Shown here: in pieces, positions 1-7,763 of the stretch | Numbering within the stretch: position 1 is the first letter of the stretch | Layout: each line of letters starts with the position of its first letter | DNA from: Candidatus Omnitrophota bacterium | Lineage (GTDB): Bacteria; Omnitrophota; Gorgyraeia; Zapsychrales; Zapsychraceae | Assembly (NCBI GenBank): GCA_018399915.1 | Contig: JAGYNW010000029.1 | Location: forward strand, 1-14,540 | Length of the DNA: 14,540 nucleotides | Direction: 5' to 3' | Translations under genes and position numbers: made by a program | Notes under the pieces: model-generated | The model's database searches: none | What the model was told of the DNA's origin: nothing | Seen by the model: only the letters and a program-made list of their open reading frames with translations

Positions 1-2
1 TT

Positions 3-146
3 GAATTATGGCGAGAAAAACTAAGTAATGGCGAATGGTCTGAGGGTGCAAAAAATTTATGCAGTCAAGATGAATTAGCTTTATTAGAGGACTCTTTTTC
101 TATAGCTGCTATTTTTACATTAAATTTTAAATTGGAGGCAGTATGA
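3..146 (+). CDS. 3' end of an unidentified gene (partial)
   Basis: The third frame is open from the window edge to a TGA at 144-146, giving about 47 residues that end ...FSIAAIFTLNFKLEAV. The fragment is mostly helical-looking, with a DELALLEDSFS stretch near the end. I do not recognise it securely. A weak resemblance to the C-terminal helix of DUF294-type nucleotidyltransferase-like proteins is only an impression. Its stop overlaps the start of the next gene as ATGA, the usual sign of translational coupling, which supports the frame being real and places it in the same operon. The other two forward frames hit stops within the first 40 bases. The gene's 5' part lies outside the window. Confidence 0.4.
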   Translation, partial: ELWREKLSNGEWSEGAKNLCSQDELALLEDSFSIAAIFTLNFKLEAV

Positions 147-1057
147 TAGGGAAAAAAGGTTTTATAATTATACTATTCTTGGCTTTAATCGTATGTCCTT
201 TAGAAGCAGCATTGGCTCGAACCTATTATCTGGGAGTTCTTCCGTTAAGAAAGCCTTCTGAAATGTTGAAAAGGTTTGAAGCTGTTGAGAAGCATTTGCA
301 AGAGGAAACAGGCCTGGATATCAGAGTCCGGCTTTACCCGACAACCGGTCCGACAGGGGGATATACATCCATTGTCAGGGATATCGCCAACGGTGAAATT
401 GATTTTGCGTGGCTGGCCTCGGTTACCGCGGTACAGGCCCATGAAGCAGGCCCGGTTGTTCCGTTTGCCTGCGCGCAGAATGCAGGGTCCCCCATTTATT
501 ACGGCCATCTGGCAGTTCGGGTTGATGCACCGTATCAATCCCTGGAAGATTTAGAAGGTAAAAAAGTCGCAGGAACCAGCGCTTCCTCAACGTCAGGCAA
601 TCTGATGCCTACGGCATGGTTGAAGAATCAGGGCATTGATAAGTTCGAATATTTTTCGGAATATCAATATTTGGGAAGACACGACAATGCCGCGCAAGCT
701 GTTATCAGCAAACAGTATGACGGCTGTTTTATTAATGAAGCGACCTTTAATATGTTCAACAACGAGGAAAAACAATTGCGAAGCCTCTGGCGCCATGACG
801 CGGTTCCGGAATTTCCTTTTACAGTCAATACGGAGAAAGTAGAACCGGAAGTCCTGGCCAAAGTTAAAGCGGCTGTCTTAAATATGCATGAGAAGGACCT
901 TGAAGGAGTTCAGAAGGTGTTTAGCAAATATGATCAATGGGTATCAATTGGATGGGAAGATTACAAAGCCATTAAAGATGTTATTGATGTTGTTTATGGT
1001 CCTGTTTTTTATGATCTAGATGCTTGGGAGGCTCAGGCAGATAAAGATAAAGACTAA
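143..1057 (+). CDS. PhnD-type periplasmic substrate-binding protein
   Basis: Predicted periplasmic solute-binding protein of the PhnD / phosphate-phosphite-phosphonate family (type 2 periplasmic-binding fold), 304 residues, usual length. Residues 1-25 are a signal peptide: KK, then a hydrophobic run, then an ALA cleavage site before RTYYLGVLP. The first lobe begins with the family-typical YYLGVLPLRKPSEM. Later family signatures are the GEIDFAWLASVTAVQAHE segment (about 83-100), a TSGNLMPTAWLK segment (about 148-159) and GRHDNAAQAV (about 178-187). The ATG is preceded by GGAGG at about 135-139 and overlaps the upstream stop. No ABC permease or ATPase gene is next to it; sensor kinases follow. 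A role as ligand-binding input to those kinases is therefore more likely than transport, but that is inference, and the ligand cannot be read from sequence. C18 lies in the signal peptide without a proper lipobox, so a lipoprotein is unlikely. Confidence 0.85.
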   Translation: MIGKKGFIIILFLALIVCPLEAALARTYYLGVLPLRKPSEMLKRFEAVEKHLQEETGLDIRVRLYPTTGPTGGYTSIVRDIANGEIDFAWLASVTAVQAHEAGPVVPFACAQNAGSPIYYGHLAVRVDAPYQSLEDLEGKKVAGTSASSTSGNLMPTAWLKNQGIDKFEYFSEYQYLGRHDNAAQAVISKQYDGCFINEATFNMFNNEEKQLRSLWRHDAVPEFPFTVNTEKVEPEVLAKVKAAVLNMHEKDLEGVQKVFSKYDQWVSIGWEDYKAIKDVIDVVYGPVFYDLDAWEAQADKDKD

Positions 1058-1096
1058 AATTATGGAAATGGATGTCATTATTAATAATTATTTAAA

Positions 1097-1140
1097 CAAG
1101 AAACCAGCAGAAATGGCAGTTGCCATTTCTGCTGGTCTTG
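1097..1140 (+). terminator. Strong hairpin between binding protein and kinase (possible terminator or mRNA stabiliser)
   Basis: The arms 1103-1118 and 1121-1136 are exact reverse complements (ACCAGCAGAAATGGCA and TGCCATTTCTGCTGGT). This gives 15 pairs closed by an AGTT tetraloop. CAAG at 1097-1100 can pair with CTTG at 1137-1140 across a two-base bulge. The next bases are TAATAAAATATT, not a T-run, so it is a poor intrinsic terminator on the + strand. It could protect the 3' end of the binding-protein message or partly attenuate transcription into the kinase. Confidence 0.6.
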
Positions 1141-1174
1141 TAATAAAATATTGGGTCGCGAAACAAGGATTTCT

Positions 1175-2320
1175 ATGAGAAAGATAATCAATTTTCTAAA
1201 AAGCAAATTATTGAATTTAAGCATTTTATATAAAAATCTTATTATCACGATTTCCCTCTTGGTTTTAGCCATCCTTCCGTTAAGCATCTTTTTTGTCAAT
1301 ACGATCAGCAATATGATCCGAACAGAAAACATGATGCGTTTAGCCACATTATCCTCCAGTTTAGCCCAGAACAGTAAAGAAGCGATACTGAGTTGGGATT
1401 ATACTTTGCTGATCACTATCAGTGAAAATGTTCAACAAGAATTAGATATTTTGTATTTGACCATCTATAACAGCGAAGGCAGCATTATAGGGGATAGCGA
1501 CCAAGACAAAGTTGGCACAAAAGATATTGAGGCCTTTAACAGTATTATTCAACATGATTATTCGAATTTACAAAATCAAAAATATTTTGTAGATAAGGTC
1601 AAACAGGAGAATAAGGAAATTTTAGAAATCAAAAGGCCGGTTTTGATCAATGACCGGGTAATCGGAGCTTTGGTTTTAGGAACATCGCAAGAAAGAATTA
1701 ATAAGCTGATATCAGGCATAACGCATAAAATATTTTTTATCTCTTTTGTCGTTTTAATTTTAGGGGCTTTTATTGCCACTATTTTTGTCCAGTCATTAAC
1801 AAAACCCATTAAATTGCTTCAATTAGGTGCGCGTACTATCGGAACGGGTGATTTGGCGCATCGAATAGATGTTAGTTCCCGTGATGAAATCGGCGAACTT
1901 GCTGTTGCGTTTAATGAAATGGCAGGCAAGATGCAGGATAGTATGCAAAAGTTGGACGCGCAGAATTTAGAATTGAAAGAACTGGATCGGTTAAAAAGTG
2001 AATTTTTAGCAAATACCTCGCATGAATTGCGAACCCCATTAAATGGCATTATTGGGCTTGTGGATGCCATTTTAGATGGCGCGGATGGGCCCATAAATGC
2101 TCAGCAAGAAAAACACGCCAGAATGATCAAAAAATGTAGCGTCAGCCTTTTGGCTTTAGTAAATGACTTGTTAGATTTATCCAAACTGGAATCCGGATTA
2201 ATGGAATTTGATATTCAAAGATTTAATTTTAAAGACGTGGTTGATTCAGTCCTGCCGATAGCTGAGGGGTTGGTCAAAGATAAACCAGAGGTGGTTGTTG
2301 AATTTAAGATTCATTCTTAA
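1175..2320 (+). CDS. Membrane sensor histidine kinase, N-terminal part (Cache-like, HAMP, HisKA); truncated in ATPase domain
   Basis: Inner-membrane sensor kinase fragment of 381 residues. A first membrane segment at about 22-45 is followed by a periplasmic sensor of about 135 residues that looks like a single Cache fold, ending in VIGALVLGTS. The second membrane segment is about 186-207 and a HAMP domain about 208-262 (TKPIKLL ... RDEIGELAVAFNEM). A short coiled coil leads to HisKA at about 271-340, with phospho-accepting H283 in ANTSHELRTPLNG. The protein stops at VVVEFKIHS, the first strand of the HATPase_c domain, so it has no ATP-binding motifs of its own. The missing part follows in another frame 131 bases downstream. 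I chose ATG 1175 over TTG 1151 because AAGGA at 1165-1169 sits five bases before it and it opens with a typical basic N-terminus. Alone it should not phosphorylate itself; it may act with the next protein or be an inactivated kinase. Confidence 0.85.
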   Translation: MRKIINFLKSKLLNLSILYKNLIITISLLVLAILPLSIFFVNTISNMIRTENMMRLATLSSSLAQNSKEAILSWDYTLLITISENVQQELDILYLTIYNSEGSIIGDSDQDKVGTKDIEAFNSIIQHDYSNLQNQKYFVDKVKQENKEILEIKRPVLINDRVIGALVLGTSQERINKLISGITHKIFFISFVVLILGAFIATIFVQSLTKPIKLLQLGARTIGTGDLAHRIDVSSRDEIGELAVAFNEMAGKMQDSMQKLDAQNLELKELDRLKSEFLANTSHELRTPLNGIIGLVDAILDGADGPINAQQEKHARMIKKCSVSLLALVNDLLDLSKLESGLMEFDIQRFNFKDVVDSVLPIAEGLVKDKPEVVVEFKIHS

Positions 2321-2451
2321 AAAAATTTGGGTTATACGAAAACAGAAGGTCAGGCCAGGAAGATTAACGTTTAATACTTATTTTATTCAAGGTATGAAGA
2401 TTTAGTGTAAGATGAAATCAGGAAAATTTATTCAAAGGGGAATAAAACGTC
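2321..2451 (+). other. 131-base noncoding segment splitting the kinase ATPase domain
   Basis: This segment lies between two halves of one HATPase_c domain. All three forward frames contain stops (for example TAA ending at 2320, TAA at 2443-2445, and TAG in the third frame), and none of the short translations resembles kinase sequence. It is AT-rich and has no convincing terminal inverted repeats or target duplication. Near its end, AAAGGGG at 2434-2440 precedes the ATG at 2452 by 11 bases and probably serves as the ribosome-binding site of the downstream half. Its origin is unknown. Confidence 0.6.
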
Positions 2452-5124
2452 ATGAGTGAAGTCAATGTTTATGGTGATAAAAGAAGAGTCAGGCAAATAT
2501 TACTTAATCTGGTAGGTAATGCGATTAAATTTACTCATAAGGGCCGTGTTAGCATAGATGTTTATGATGATAAGGAAGATGAAATTACCGTTTCAGTAAG
2601 TGATACAGGCATTGGCATGAAAAAAGAGGATTTGACCGTTATTTTTGAACGTTTTCGTCAGGCTGATGGTTCTGCTAAAAGGGCTTATGAGGGAACAGGG
2701 TTAGGGTTAGCCATCACAAAAGAGATGGTGGAATATCAAAACGGAAAGATTTGGGTGGAAAGCGAACCCGATAAAGGGACAACTATATATTTTACGATGA
2801 AAAAGAAACCTTTTGAGGTTGACCTTGACGAAAGATCTCCACAGACAGATATTGTAATGCCCCGACGAAAAGATCAGCAGGAAAGATTAAAGAATGTCCC
2901 GGAAATGGTAGAAGAAGTAAAGAAAAAGGCTCCCAAAGGCAATGGCGAAACAATTTTGGTCATTGATGATGAAGCTATTAATATTGAAACTATTACGGTT
3001 ACGCTTAAAACACACAATTATAACGTTGTTTCAGCACAAGATGGATTTAAGGGCTTGAAGCAGATGAAAAATCATAAACCCGCAGCGGTCTTGCTGGATA
3101 TTATGATGCCGGGCATGGATGGATTCGAGTTTTGTAAATTAGCCAAAGAGGATGAGGAATTAAAAGATATACCTATTATGCTGTTGACCGCTAAAGTAAC
3201 AACCGCGGATAAAATTGAAGGATTTAATTTGGGGGCTGAGGATTATTTATTGAAACCTTTTAACAGCGAAGAGCTGATTGTTCGTATCCAGAATTTAATA
3301 AGACGTGGGAAATCCGCATCTGCGGGATCAACCAAGAGCGGACCTGTAAGCAAAGTTTATGAATTGAACCAGGATGAGGAAAAATATAAGCGTGAACCTC
3401 GGGGTAATGGGGAATTGATCCTGGTTATTGATGATGAGCCGATTAATATTGAAGTACTGGAAAGCCGTCTAAAATTCAGCAATTATGAAGTCATTTCTGC
3501 TCCCGACGGGATGGAGGGCTTAAGGCTCGCGGAGGAAAAAATTCCTGATTTAATCATTTTGGATTTGATGATGCCTAAGATGTCGGGATATGAATTTTGC
3601 AAGCAAATCCGGGACAATGAAGTTTTAAAAGAGATTCCATTAATAATGCTGACAGGCAAGGATACCACTACGGATAAAATTTATGGCTACAATTTGGGGG
3701 CTGACGATTACATGACAAAGCCGGTCAATAAAGTCGATTTATTGATGCGGGTATATGCGTTATTGCGTACCAAAGCTTTGCAGAATCAATTAAAAATATT
3801 TACAAAACGGTTGGCCGATCTATTTGGTATTGGTACGAAAATCTCTTCTGTTTTAGAGGTAGGTCATTTGTATGATATTATTGTTAATAGCGCTCATCGG
3901 ATTTTGCAGGCAGAGAAAAGTGTTTTATTGCTACTTGATGAAGATGCGCATTTATCTGTTGCTGCTCAAAAAGGTGTGGATGAATGTGATATTGAAGGAA
4001 TACAAATTGTTGCAGGCGAAGAGATCTCAGGATGGGTTGCGGAGAAAAAAGAGCCATTATTGATGCCGAGTGTCAAAGAAGATCAGCGTTTTCAGAAGCT
4101 AGAAAAAGAAGGATTTTACACAGATTCCTTTTTAAGCGTTCCATTTATAGACAATGAAAAAGTCATCGGGGTCTTGAATGTTGAAAGGAGCGAAGAGGCT
4201 TTCAATAACGATGATTTGCAGATTTTATTGATTTTTGCTAACCAGGCCACCATCGCTATTCAGAATGCCAATTTGATTGAGAAAGAAAAGGGCCTTACTG
4301 AACGTATGGCTAGAGCGGAAGTTAAGGCGGAATATGTGGATATCCTTCAGATGAAAAATGATGACTTAGAAGAGGCCTATAAACAATTGAAAACAACCCA
4401 AAATCAATTGATTCAGTCAGAGAAAATGGCAACAATCGGTATCCTTGCCGGAGGTGTCGCCCATGAAATTAACACGCCGTTAGGGACCATTTTGACTAAT
4501 GCCCAAATGTTAAGGGCTGATATTACAGATGAATTTCAAGCTAAATCCTTAAGTCTTATTGAGAGAAGCACCGTGCATTGTAAATCAATCATTGAAAATC
4601 TTTTAAATTTTTCAAGAAAAGCCAATGATGGATGGGACTGGATAGACCTAAAGAATGTGATGGATGATGCCTTGACGCTTATTAACAAAGATTTTACTCG
4701 TGAAGGGATCGAGCTGAAAAAAGATTATGGGGATGTCCCTCAAGTCAAGGCTAATTCAAATGAAATCGAGCAAGTCTTTGCTAACATCGTCATGAATGCC
4801 GTACACGCCATTAAGTCGGTCCATCCGAAAGAAAAGGCAGAAGGACGTCTATCAATTGTAATACGACCAGGAGGAGACGAACATGTTTTTATTGAAATTT
4901 CGGACAATGGCTGCGGGGTCGGTGAAGAAAATAAGAAGATGCTTTTTGATCCTTTTTTTACGACCAAGGATGTCGGAGAAGGAACTGGCCTGGGCCTTTC
5001 TGTCTGTCATAATATTATTGAAAAACATAATGGATCCATTGAGGTAGACTCAACCGAAGGACAGGGTACAACATTTAAAATAAAATTGCCTATTAAAAAT
5101 ACGGAAGGAAAGAATGATGAGTGA
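2452..5124 (+). CDS. Hybrid histidine kinase HATPase-REC-REC-GAF-HisKA-HATPase (N-terminal domain is the detached half of the upstream kinase)
   Basis: Cytoplasmic 890-residue signalling protein. Residues 5-118 are a HATPase_c domain without a HisKA before it: N-box LLNLVGNAIKFT, G1 DTGIGM, F-box FERFRQ, G2 EGTGLGLAI. Two receiver domains follow: about 165-285 (acidic pair D172/D173, phospho-site D216, T246, K268) and about 320-440 (D371, T401, K423), each with all key residues. A GAF domain spans about 455-610. A coiled coil leads to a second HisKA with H671 in GGVAHEINTPLG, then a complete HATPase_c (N782, DNGCG at 818-822, GEGTGLGLS). The C-terminal kinase is therefore intact. Residues 3-7 (EVNVY) continue where the upstream kinase ends, so the first domain probably belonged to that kinase. 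The start is an ATG with AAAGGGG 11 bases upstream, and an in-frame TAA lies nine bases before it. The gene overlaps the next by 11 bases. The GAF ligand is unknown. Confidence 0.9.
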   Translation: MSEVNVYGDKRRVRQILLNLVGNAIKFTHKGRVSIDVYDDKEDEITVSVSDTGIGMKKEDLTVIFERFRQADGSAKRAYEGTGLGLAITKEMVEYQNGKIWVESEPDKGTTIYFTMKKKPFEVDLDERSPQTDIVMPRRKDQQERLKNVPEMVEEVKKKAPKGNGETILVIDDEAINIETITVTLKTHNYNVVSAQDGFKGLKQMKNHKPAAVLLDIMMPGMDGFEFCKLAKEDEELKDIPIMLLTAKVTTADKIEGFNLGAEDYLLKPFNSEELIVRIQNLIRRGKSASAGSTKSGPVSKVYELNQDEEKYKREPRGNGELILVIDDEPINIEVLESRLKFSNYEVISAPDGMEGLRLAEEKIPDLIILDLMMPKMSGYEFCKQIRDNEVLKEIPLIMLTGKDTTTDKIYGYNLGADDYMTKPVNKVDLLMRVYALLRTKALQNQLKIFTKRLADLFGIGTKISSVLEVGHLYDIIVNSAHRILQAEKSVLLLLDEDAHLSVAAQKGVDECDIEGIQIVAGEEISGWVAEKKEPLLMPSVKEDQRFQKLEKEGFYTDSFLSVPFIDNEKVIGVLNVERSEEAFNNDDLQILLIFANQATIAIQNANLIEKEKGLTERMARAEVKAEYVDILQMKNDDLEEAYKQLKTTQNQLIQSEKMATIGILAGGVAHEINTPLGTILTNAQMLRADITDEFQAKSLSLIERSTVHCKSIIENLLNFSRKANDGWDWIDLKNVMDDALTLINKDFTREGIELKKDYGDVPQVKANSNEIEQVFANIVMNAVHAIKSVHPKEKAEGRLSIVIRPGGDEHVFIEISDNGCGVGEENKKMLFDPFFTTKDVGEGTGLGLSVCHNIIEKHNGSIEVDSTEGQGTTFKIKLPIKNTEGKNDE

Positions 5125-6019
5125 AAGTATTTTGATCGTAGATGATAATGAAGATTTCAGAAGCACATTGATGAATCTTTTAAAAAGAAAAGGGTTCATA
5201 GTGTTCGGAGCTGGTGATTGCGCCTCAGCTATGGACGCAATAAGAAAACAATCATTTGCCTTGATTGTTTCTGATGTGCGTCTTCCCGGCTCAGAAGACG
5301 GCATACAGATTATGACAAATATTCTAAAAGAAAAAGGGGAAAACATTGTAAAAACTTTGGTCATGACAGGGTATGCAGATAAAGATGTTCCTATCAAGGC
5401 GATAAAATTAGGAGTGGATGATTTCATCTATAAGCCGTTTGATATAAGTGTTTTTTTGCACAGTGTTGAGACGTTGATTAAAGGGTATAGACTTGAAAAA
5501 AGTGTCGACTATTATAAGCTTTTGTCAATTATCGATGGACTCACCGGGGCTTTTAACCACCGCTATTTTCATGAAACAACAGAAAAAGAAATAAACAGAG
5601 CGAAAAGGTATACGCGTCCGCTTTCTTTAATGATGATCGACATCGATAATTTTAAGAAGTTTAATGATACCTATGGTCATTTAGCCGGAGACAGCGTCTT
5701 AAGGCAGATCGCGCAACTGTTCGTTAAATCATTGAGGTCAATTGATATCGTTTATCGGTATGGAGGAGAAGAATTTACTGTTCTGTGTCCAGAACAGAAT
5801 AAAGATGACACTTTAATTATTGCTGAACGTATTTTGGAGAAGGTCAGTAGTGAGAAGTTCCAAATTGATCAAGATACATATGAGCAATTGACGGTCAGTA
5901 TCGGCGTTGCTTCTTATCCAAAGAATACAGAATCAAAAGAAGATTTAATTGAAAAGGCAGATAAAGCTTTATATAAAGCTAAGAATTTAGGGAAAAATCA
6001 GGCATGCGCAAATGATTAG
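5117..6019 (+). CDS. Response regulator diguanylate cyclase (REC-GGDEF)
   Basis: Makes cyclic di-GMP from two GTP in the cytoplasm, under control of a receiver domain. Numbering from ATG 5114 (301 residues), REC is about 5-122 with acidic pair D10/D11, phospho-site D54 in IVSDVRLPG, T85 and K107. The GGDEF domain is about 136-298: DGLTGAFNHRYF at 141-152, the metal and substrate region MMIDIDNFKKFND at 173-185, and the active-site signature GGEEF at 217-221. RSID at 208-211 is the RxxD inhibitory site in its canonical position, so the enzyme is predicted active and product-inhibited. Tandem ATGs at 5114 and 5117 both overlap the upstream stop. GGAAGGA at 5103-5109 is better spaced for 5117, which is given here. 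The likely phosphodonor is one of the cluster kinases. It is the synthetic counterpart of the HD-GYP protein downstream. Confidence 0.93.
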   Translation: MSESILIVDDNEDFRSTLMNLLKRKGFIVFGAGDCASAMDAIRKQSFALIVSDVRLPGSEDGIQIMTNILKEKGENIVKTLVMTGYADKDVPIKAIKLGVDDFIYKPFDISVFLHSVETLIKGYRLEKSVDYYKLLSIIDGLTGAFNHRYFHETTEKEINRAKRYTRPLSLMMIDIDNFKKFNDTYGHLAGDSVLRQIAQLFVKSLRSIDIVYRYGGEEFTVLCPEQNKDDTLIIAERILEKVSSEKFQIDQDTYEQLTVSIGVASYPKNTESKEDLIEKADKALYKAKNLGKNQACAND

Positions 6020-6047
6020 CTTGTTTTAACAATTTTAGATTGATCCT

Positions 6048-7694
6048 ATGAAAGAAAAAATCTTAATTATTGATGATGTTGTTGATCTTCAAGAGACACT
6101 TTTAATGCTTCTGCAAAAAGCGGGATATCAGGTAACAGGTGTTTCGAGTAGTCTTCAGGCTATTGAATTAGCGAAAACGACTTTCTTTGATCTGATTATC
6201 TCTGATGTCAGGCTTCAAGGCATGAATGGGGTGGATACTCTCATAAAAATTCGTGAACAGCAGAAGGATAAAAAAAGCAAAATGGTAATTATGAGCGGAT
6301 ATTCAGAGCATGAGGCTTTGATCAAGGCGATTCAGCATGGGGTTGATGATTTTATTAAAAAACCCTTTGGTGGAGAAGAATTTATGCATATGGTAGAGAA
6401 AAACATCACGAATTATCGGCTTCAGAATGTAAAAGCCGAATACATGCACATGATTAAATTTTTTAATGAGGAATTGGTAGAAAAAAATGAGCGTATTGGC
6501 GCTGTTCTTTCCAGCCTCGCTGAGGGGGTTTTTACGGTTAATGAAAAAATGGAGATAACCCATTTTAACCGGTCGGCTGAATTGATGATGGGATTATCGA
6601 GCAATAAAGTTATTGGAGAGCAGTGTTCAAAAATATTTACTAATCATTTATGTATGCAAAATTGCCCGATAAAAAAAGCCATAGAGTCGAATGAGCCGAT
6701 CTTAAACATAGAAACTGAGATTCAAAGTCAAAGCGGTAAATGCTTGCCTGTTATGATAAGTGCCTCTTCGTTAAAGGACTCGGCCGGGAATATTATCGGC
6801 GGGGTTGAAGTTTTTCGGGATGTATCTGAAATAAAGCGCATGATGAGAGAAATTCAAGAATCTCGGCAAGAAATTAGTGAATTGAACGTGCATTTGGAAC
6901 AGCGGGTTAAAGAAAGAACCAAAGACCTGCTTCTGGCAAATCAAAAAATCAAAGAAGCGCAGACACAGCTAATTCAGTCCTCAAAAATGGCTGCTGTCGG
7001 TCAATTAGGAGCAGGGGTTGCGCATGAACTGAATAATCCGTTAACTGGGATATTGGGATATGCGCAGATGATTATAAAGAAATTTAATGAAGACAGTCTT
7101 AATGAAGAAGATGTACAAGTTTGCAAGAAATTTATCCGGCACATAGAAATTGAATCTATGCGCTGCAAATCCATTATTGAGAATCTTCTTTTATTTTCAA
7201 AGAAACCCATTGAAACGCGTCCCGAATCAGTCGCAATAAATCGGATAATCCAAGAGACGATTCCGTTTATCAAATTTCAGCCACGATCACGTGATGTTAA
7301 CATTATTTTAGAACTTGATGAGAGTCTTCCCGGGGTGAACGGTAATGTGAATCGATTTCAGCAGGTATTCATGAATTTTTTAGTTAATGCGATAAAAGCA
7401 ATGCCAAATGGTGGGGAGATCAAGGTAGTCTCCCGAAGATTGGATGCGGAAGATCCCAGGGCCGAAGATTTCTTAGCTGTTGATATTATTGATAACGGAT
7501 GTGGCATTCCGGAAGAAAATTTGGATCAGATTTTCAATGCTTTTTTTACGACCAAGGAAGACAATAAATCCGTTGGGCTTGGTTTGTTTATTGTCTATCA
7601 AATTATTCAGGAATATCAGGGTTCGATTGAGGTAAAAAGCAAGGTAGGTGAAGGGACAACATTTACCCTTTATTTTAAAATATTTAAAAAGTAG
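6048..7694 (+). CDS. REC-PAS-HisKA-HATPase sensor kinase
   Basis: Cytoplasmic kinase of 548 residues that starts with a receiver, so its activity is probably set by another kinase. REC is about 3-120 (D9/D10, phospho-site D53 in IISDVRLQG, S83 in the switch position, K105). A PAS domain follows at about 145-262 with a cysteine pattern C193-x8-C202-x3-C206 ending in CP. A coiled coil (about 265-312) leads to HisKA with H326 in GAGVAHELNNPL, then HATPase_c with N447, DNGCGIP at 482-488, FFTTKE at 499-504 and SVGLGLFIV at 508-516. All catalytic motifs are present. The kinase core closely resembles that of the 890-residue protein (LIQS.KMA, CKSIIENLL, FFTTK), suggesting duplication. No good Shine-Dalgarno site precedes ATG 6048, 28 bases after the previous stop, so efficient expression may depend on upstream translation. 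The ligand or cofactor of the PAS domain is unknown. Confidence 0.9.
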   Translation: MKEKILIIDDVVDLQETLLMLLQKAGYQVTGVSSSLQAIELAKTTFFDLIISDVRLQGMNGVDTLIKIREQQKDKKSKMVIMSGYSEHEALIKAIQHGVDDFIKKPFGGEEFMHMVEKNITNYRLQNVKAEYMHMIKFFNEELVEKNERIGAVLSSLAEGVFTVNEKMEITHFNRSAELMMGLSSNKVIGEQCSKIFTNHLCMQNCPIKKAIESNEPILNIETEIQSQSGKCLPVMISASSLKDSAGNIIGGVEVFRDVSEIKRMMREIQESRQEISELNVHLEQRVKERTKDLLLANQKIKEAQTQLIQSSKMAAVGQLGAGVAHELNNPLTGILGYAQMIIKKFNEDSLNEEDVQVCKKFIRHIEIESMRCKSIIENLLLFSKKPIETRPESVAINRIIQETIPFIKFQPRSRDVNIILELDESLPGVNGNVNRFQQVFMNFLVNAIKAMPNGGEIKVVSRRLDAEDPRAEDFLAVDIIDNGCGIPEENLDQIFNAFFTTKEDNKSVGLGLFIVYQIIQEYQGSIEVKSKVGEGTTFTLYFKIFKK

Positions 7695-7763
7695 TGATCA
7701 GTCTTTATCGTTGCCATTTTTTTTAAAATGTATTATTAGGTTCATTAATGTAAGGGCTAATAT

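Noticed and set aside
102..112. ATAGC-T-GCTAT palindrome resembling the ArsR operator arms
   Set aside because: The arms are separated by one base instead of six, the AATT centre is missing, and it lies within the end of an upstream coding frame far from the ars genes.
1151..1174. TTG at 1151 as start of the membrane kinase
   Set aside because: There is no ribosome-binding site at a suitable distance, whereas ATG 1175 has AAGGA five bases upstream and opens a normal N-terminus.
2311..2453. TCAT at 2311-2314 and 2450-2453 as a target-site duplication around the kinase insert
   Set aside because: Removing one repeat plus the enclosed bases deletes 139 bases and joins the kinase in the wrong frame (GAG TGA follows at once). 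Four-base AT-rich repeats are also common by chance.
5050..5427. Long minus-strand open frames such as 5050-5427 and 10631-10996
   Set aside because: They run antisense to genes with complete, recognisable domains, and their translations show no family features.
7711..7736. TTGCCA ... TATTAT as a promoter before the HD-GYP gene
   Set aside because: The spacing is only 14 bases, too short for a sigma-70 promoter, and no better pair is visible.
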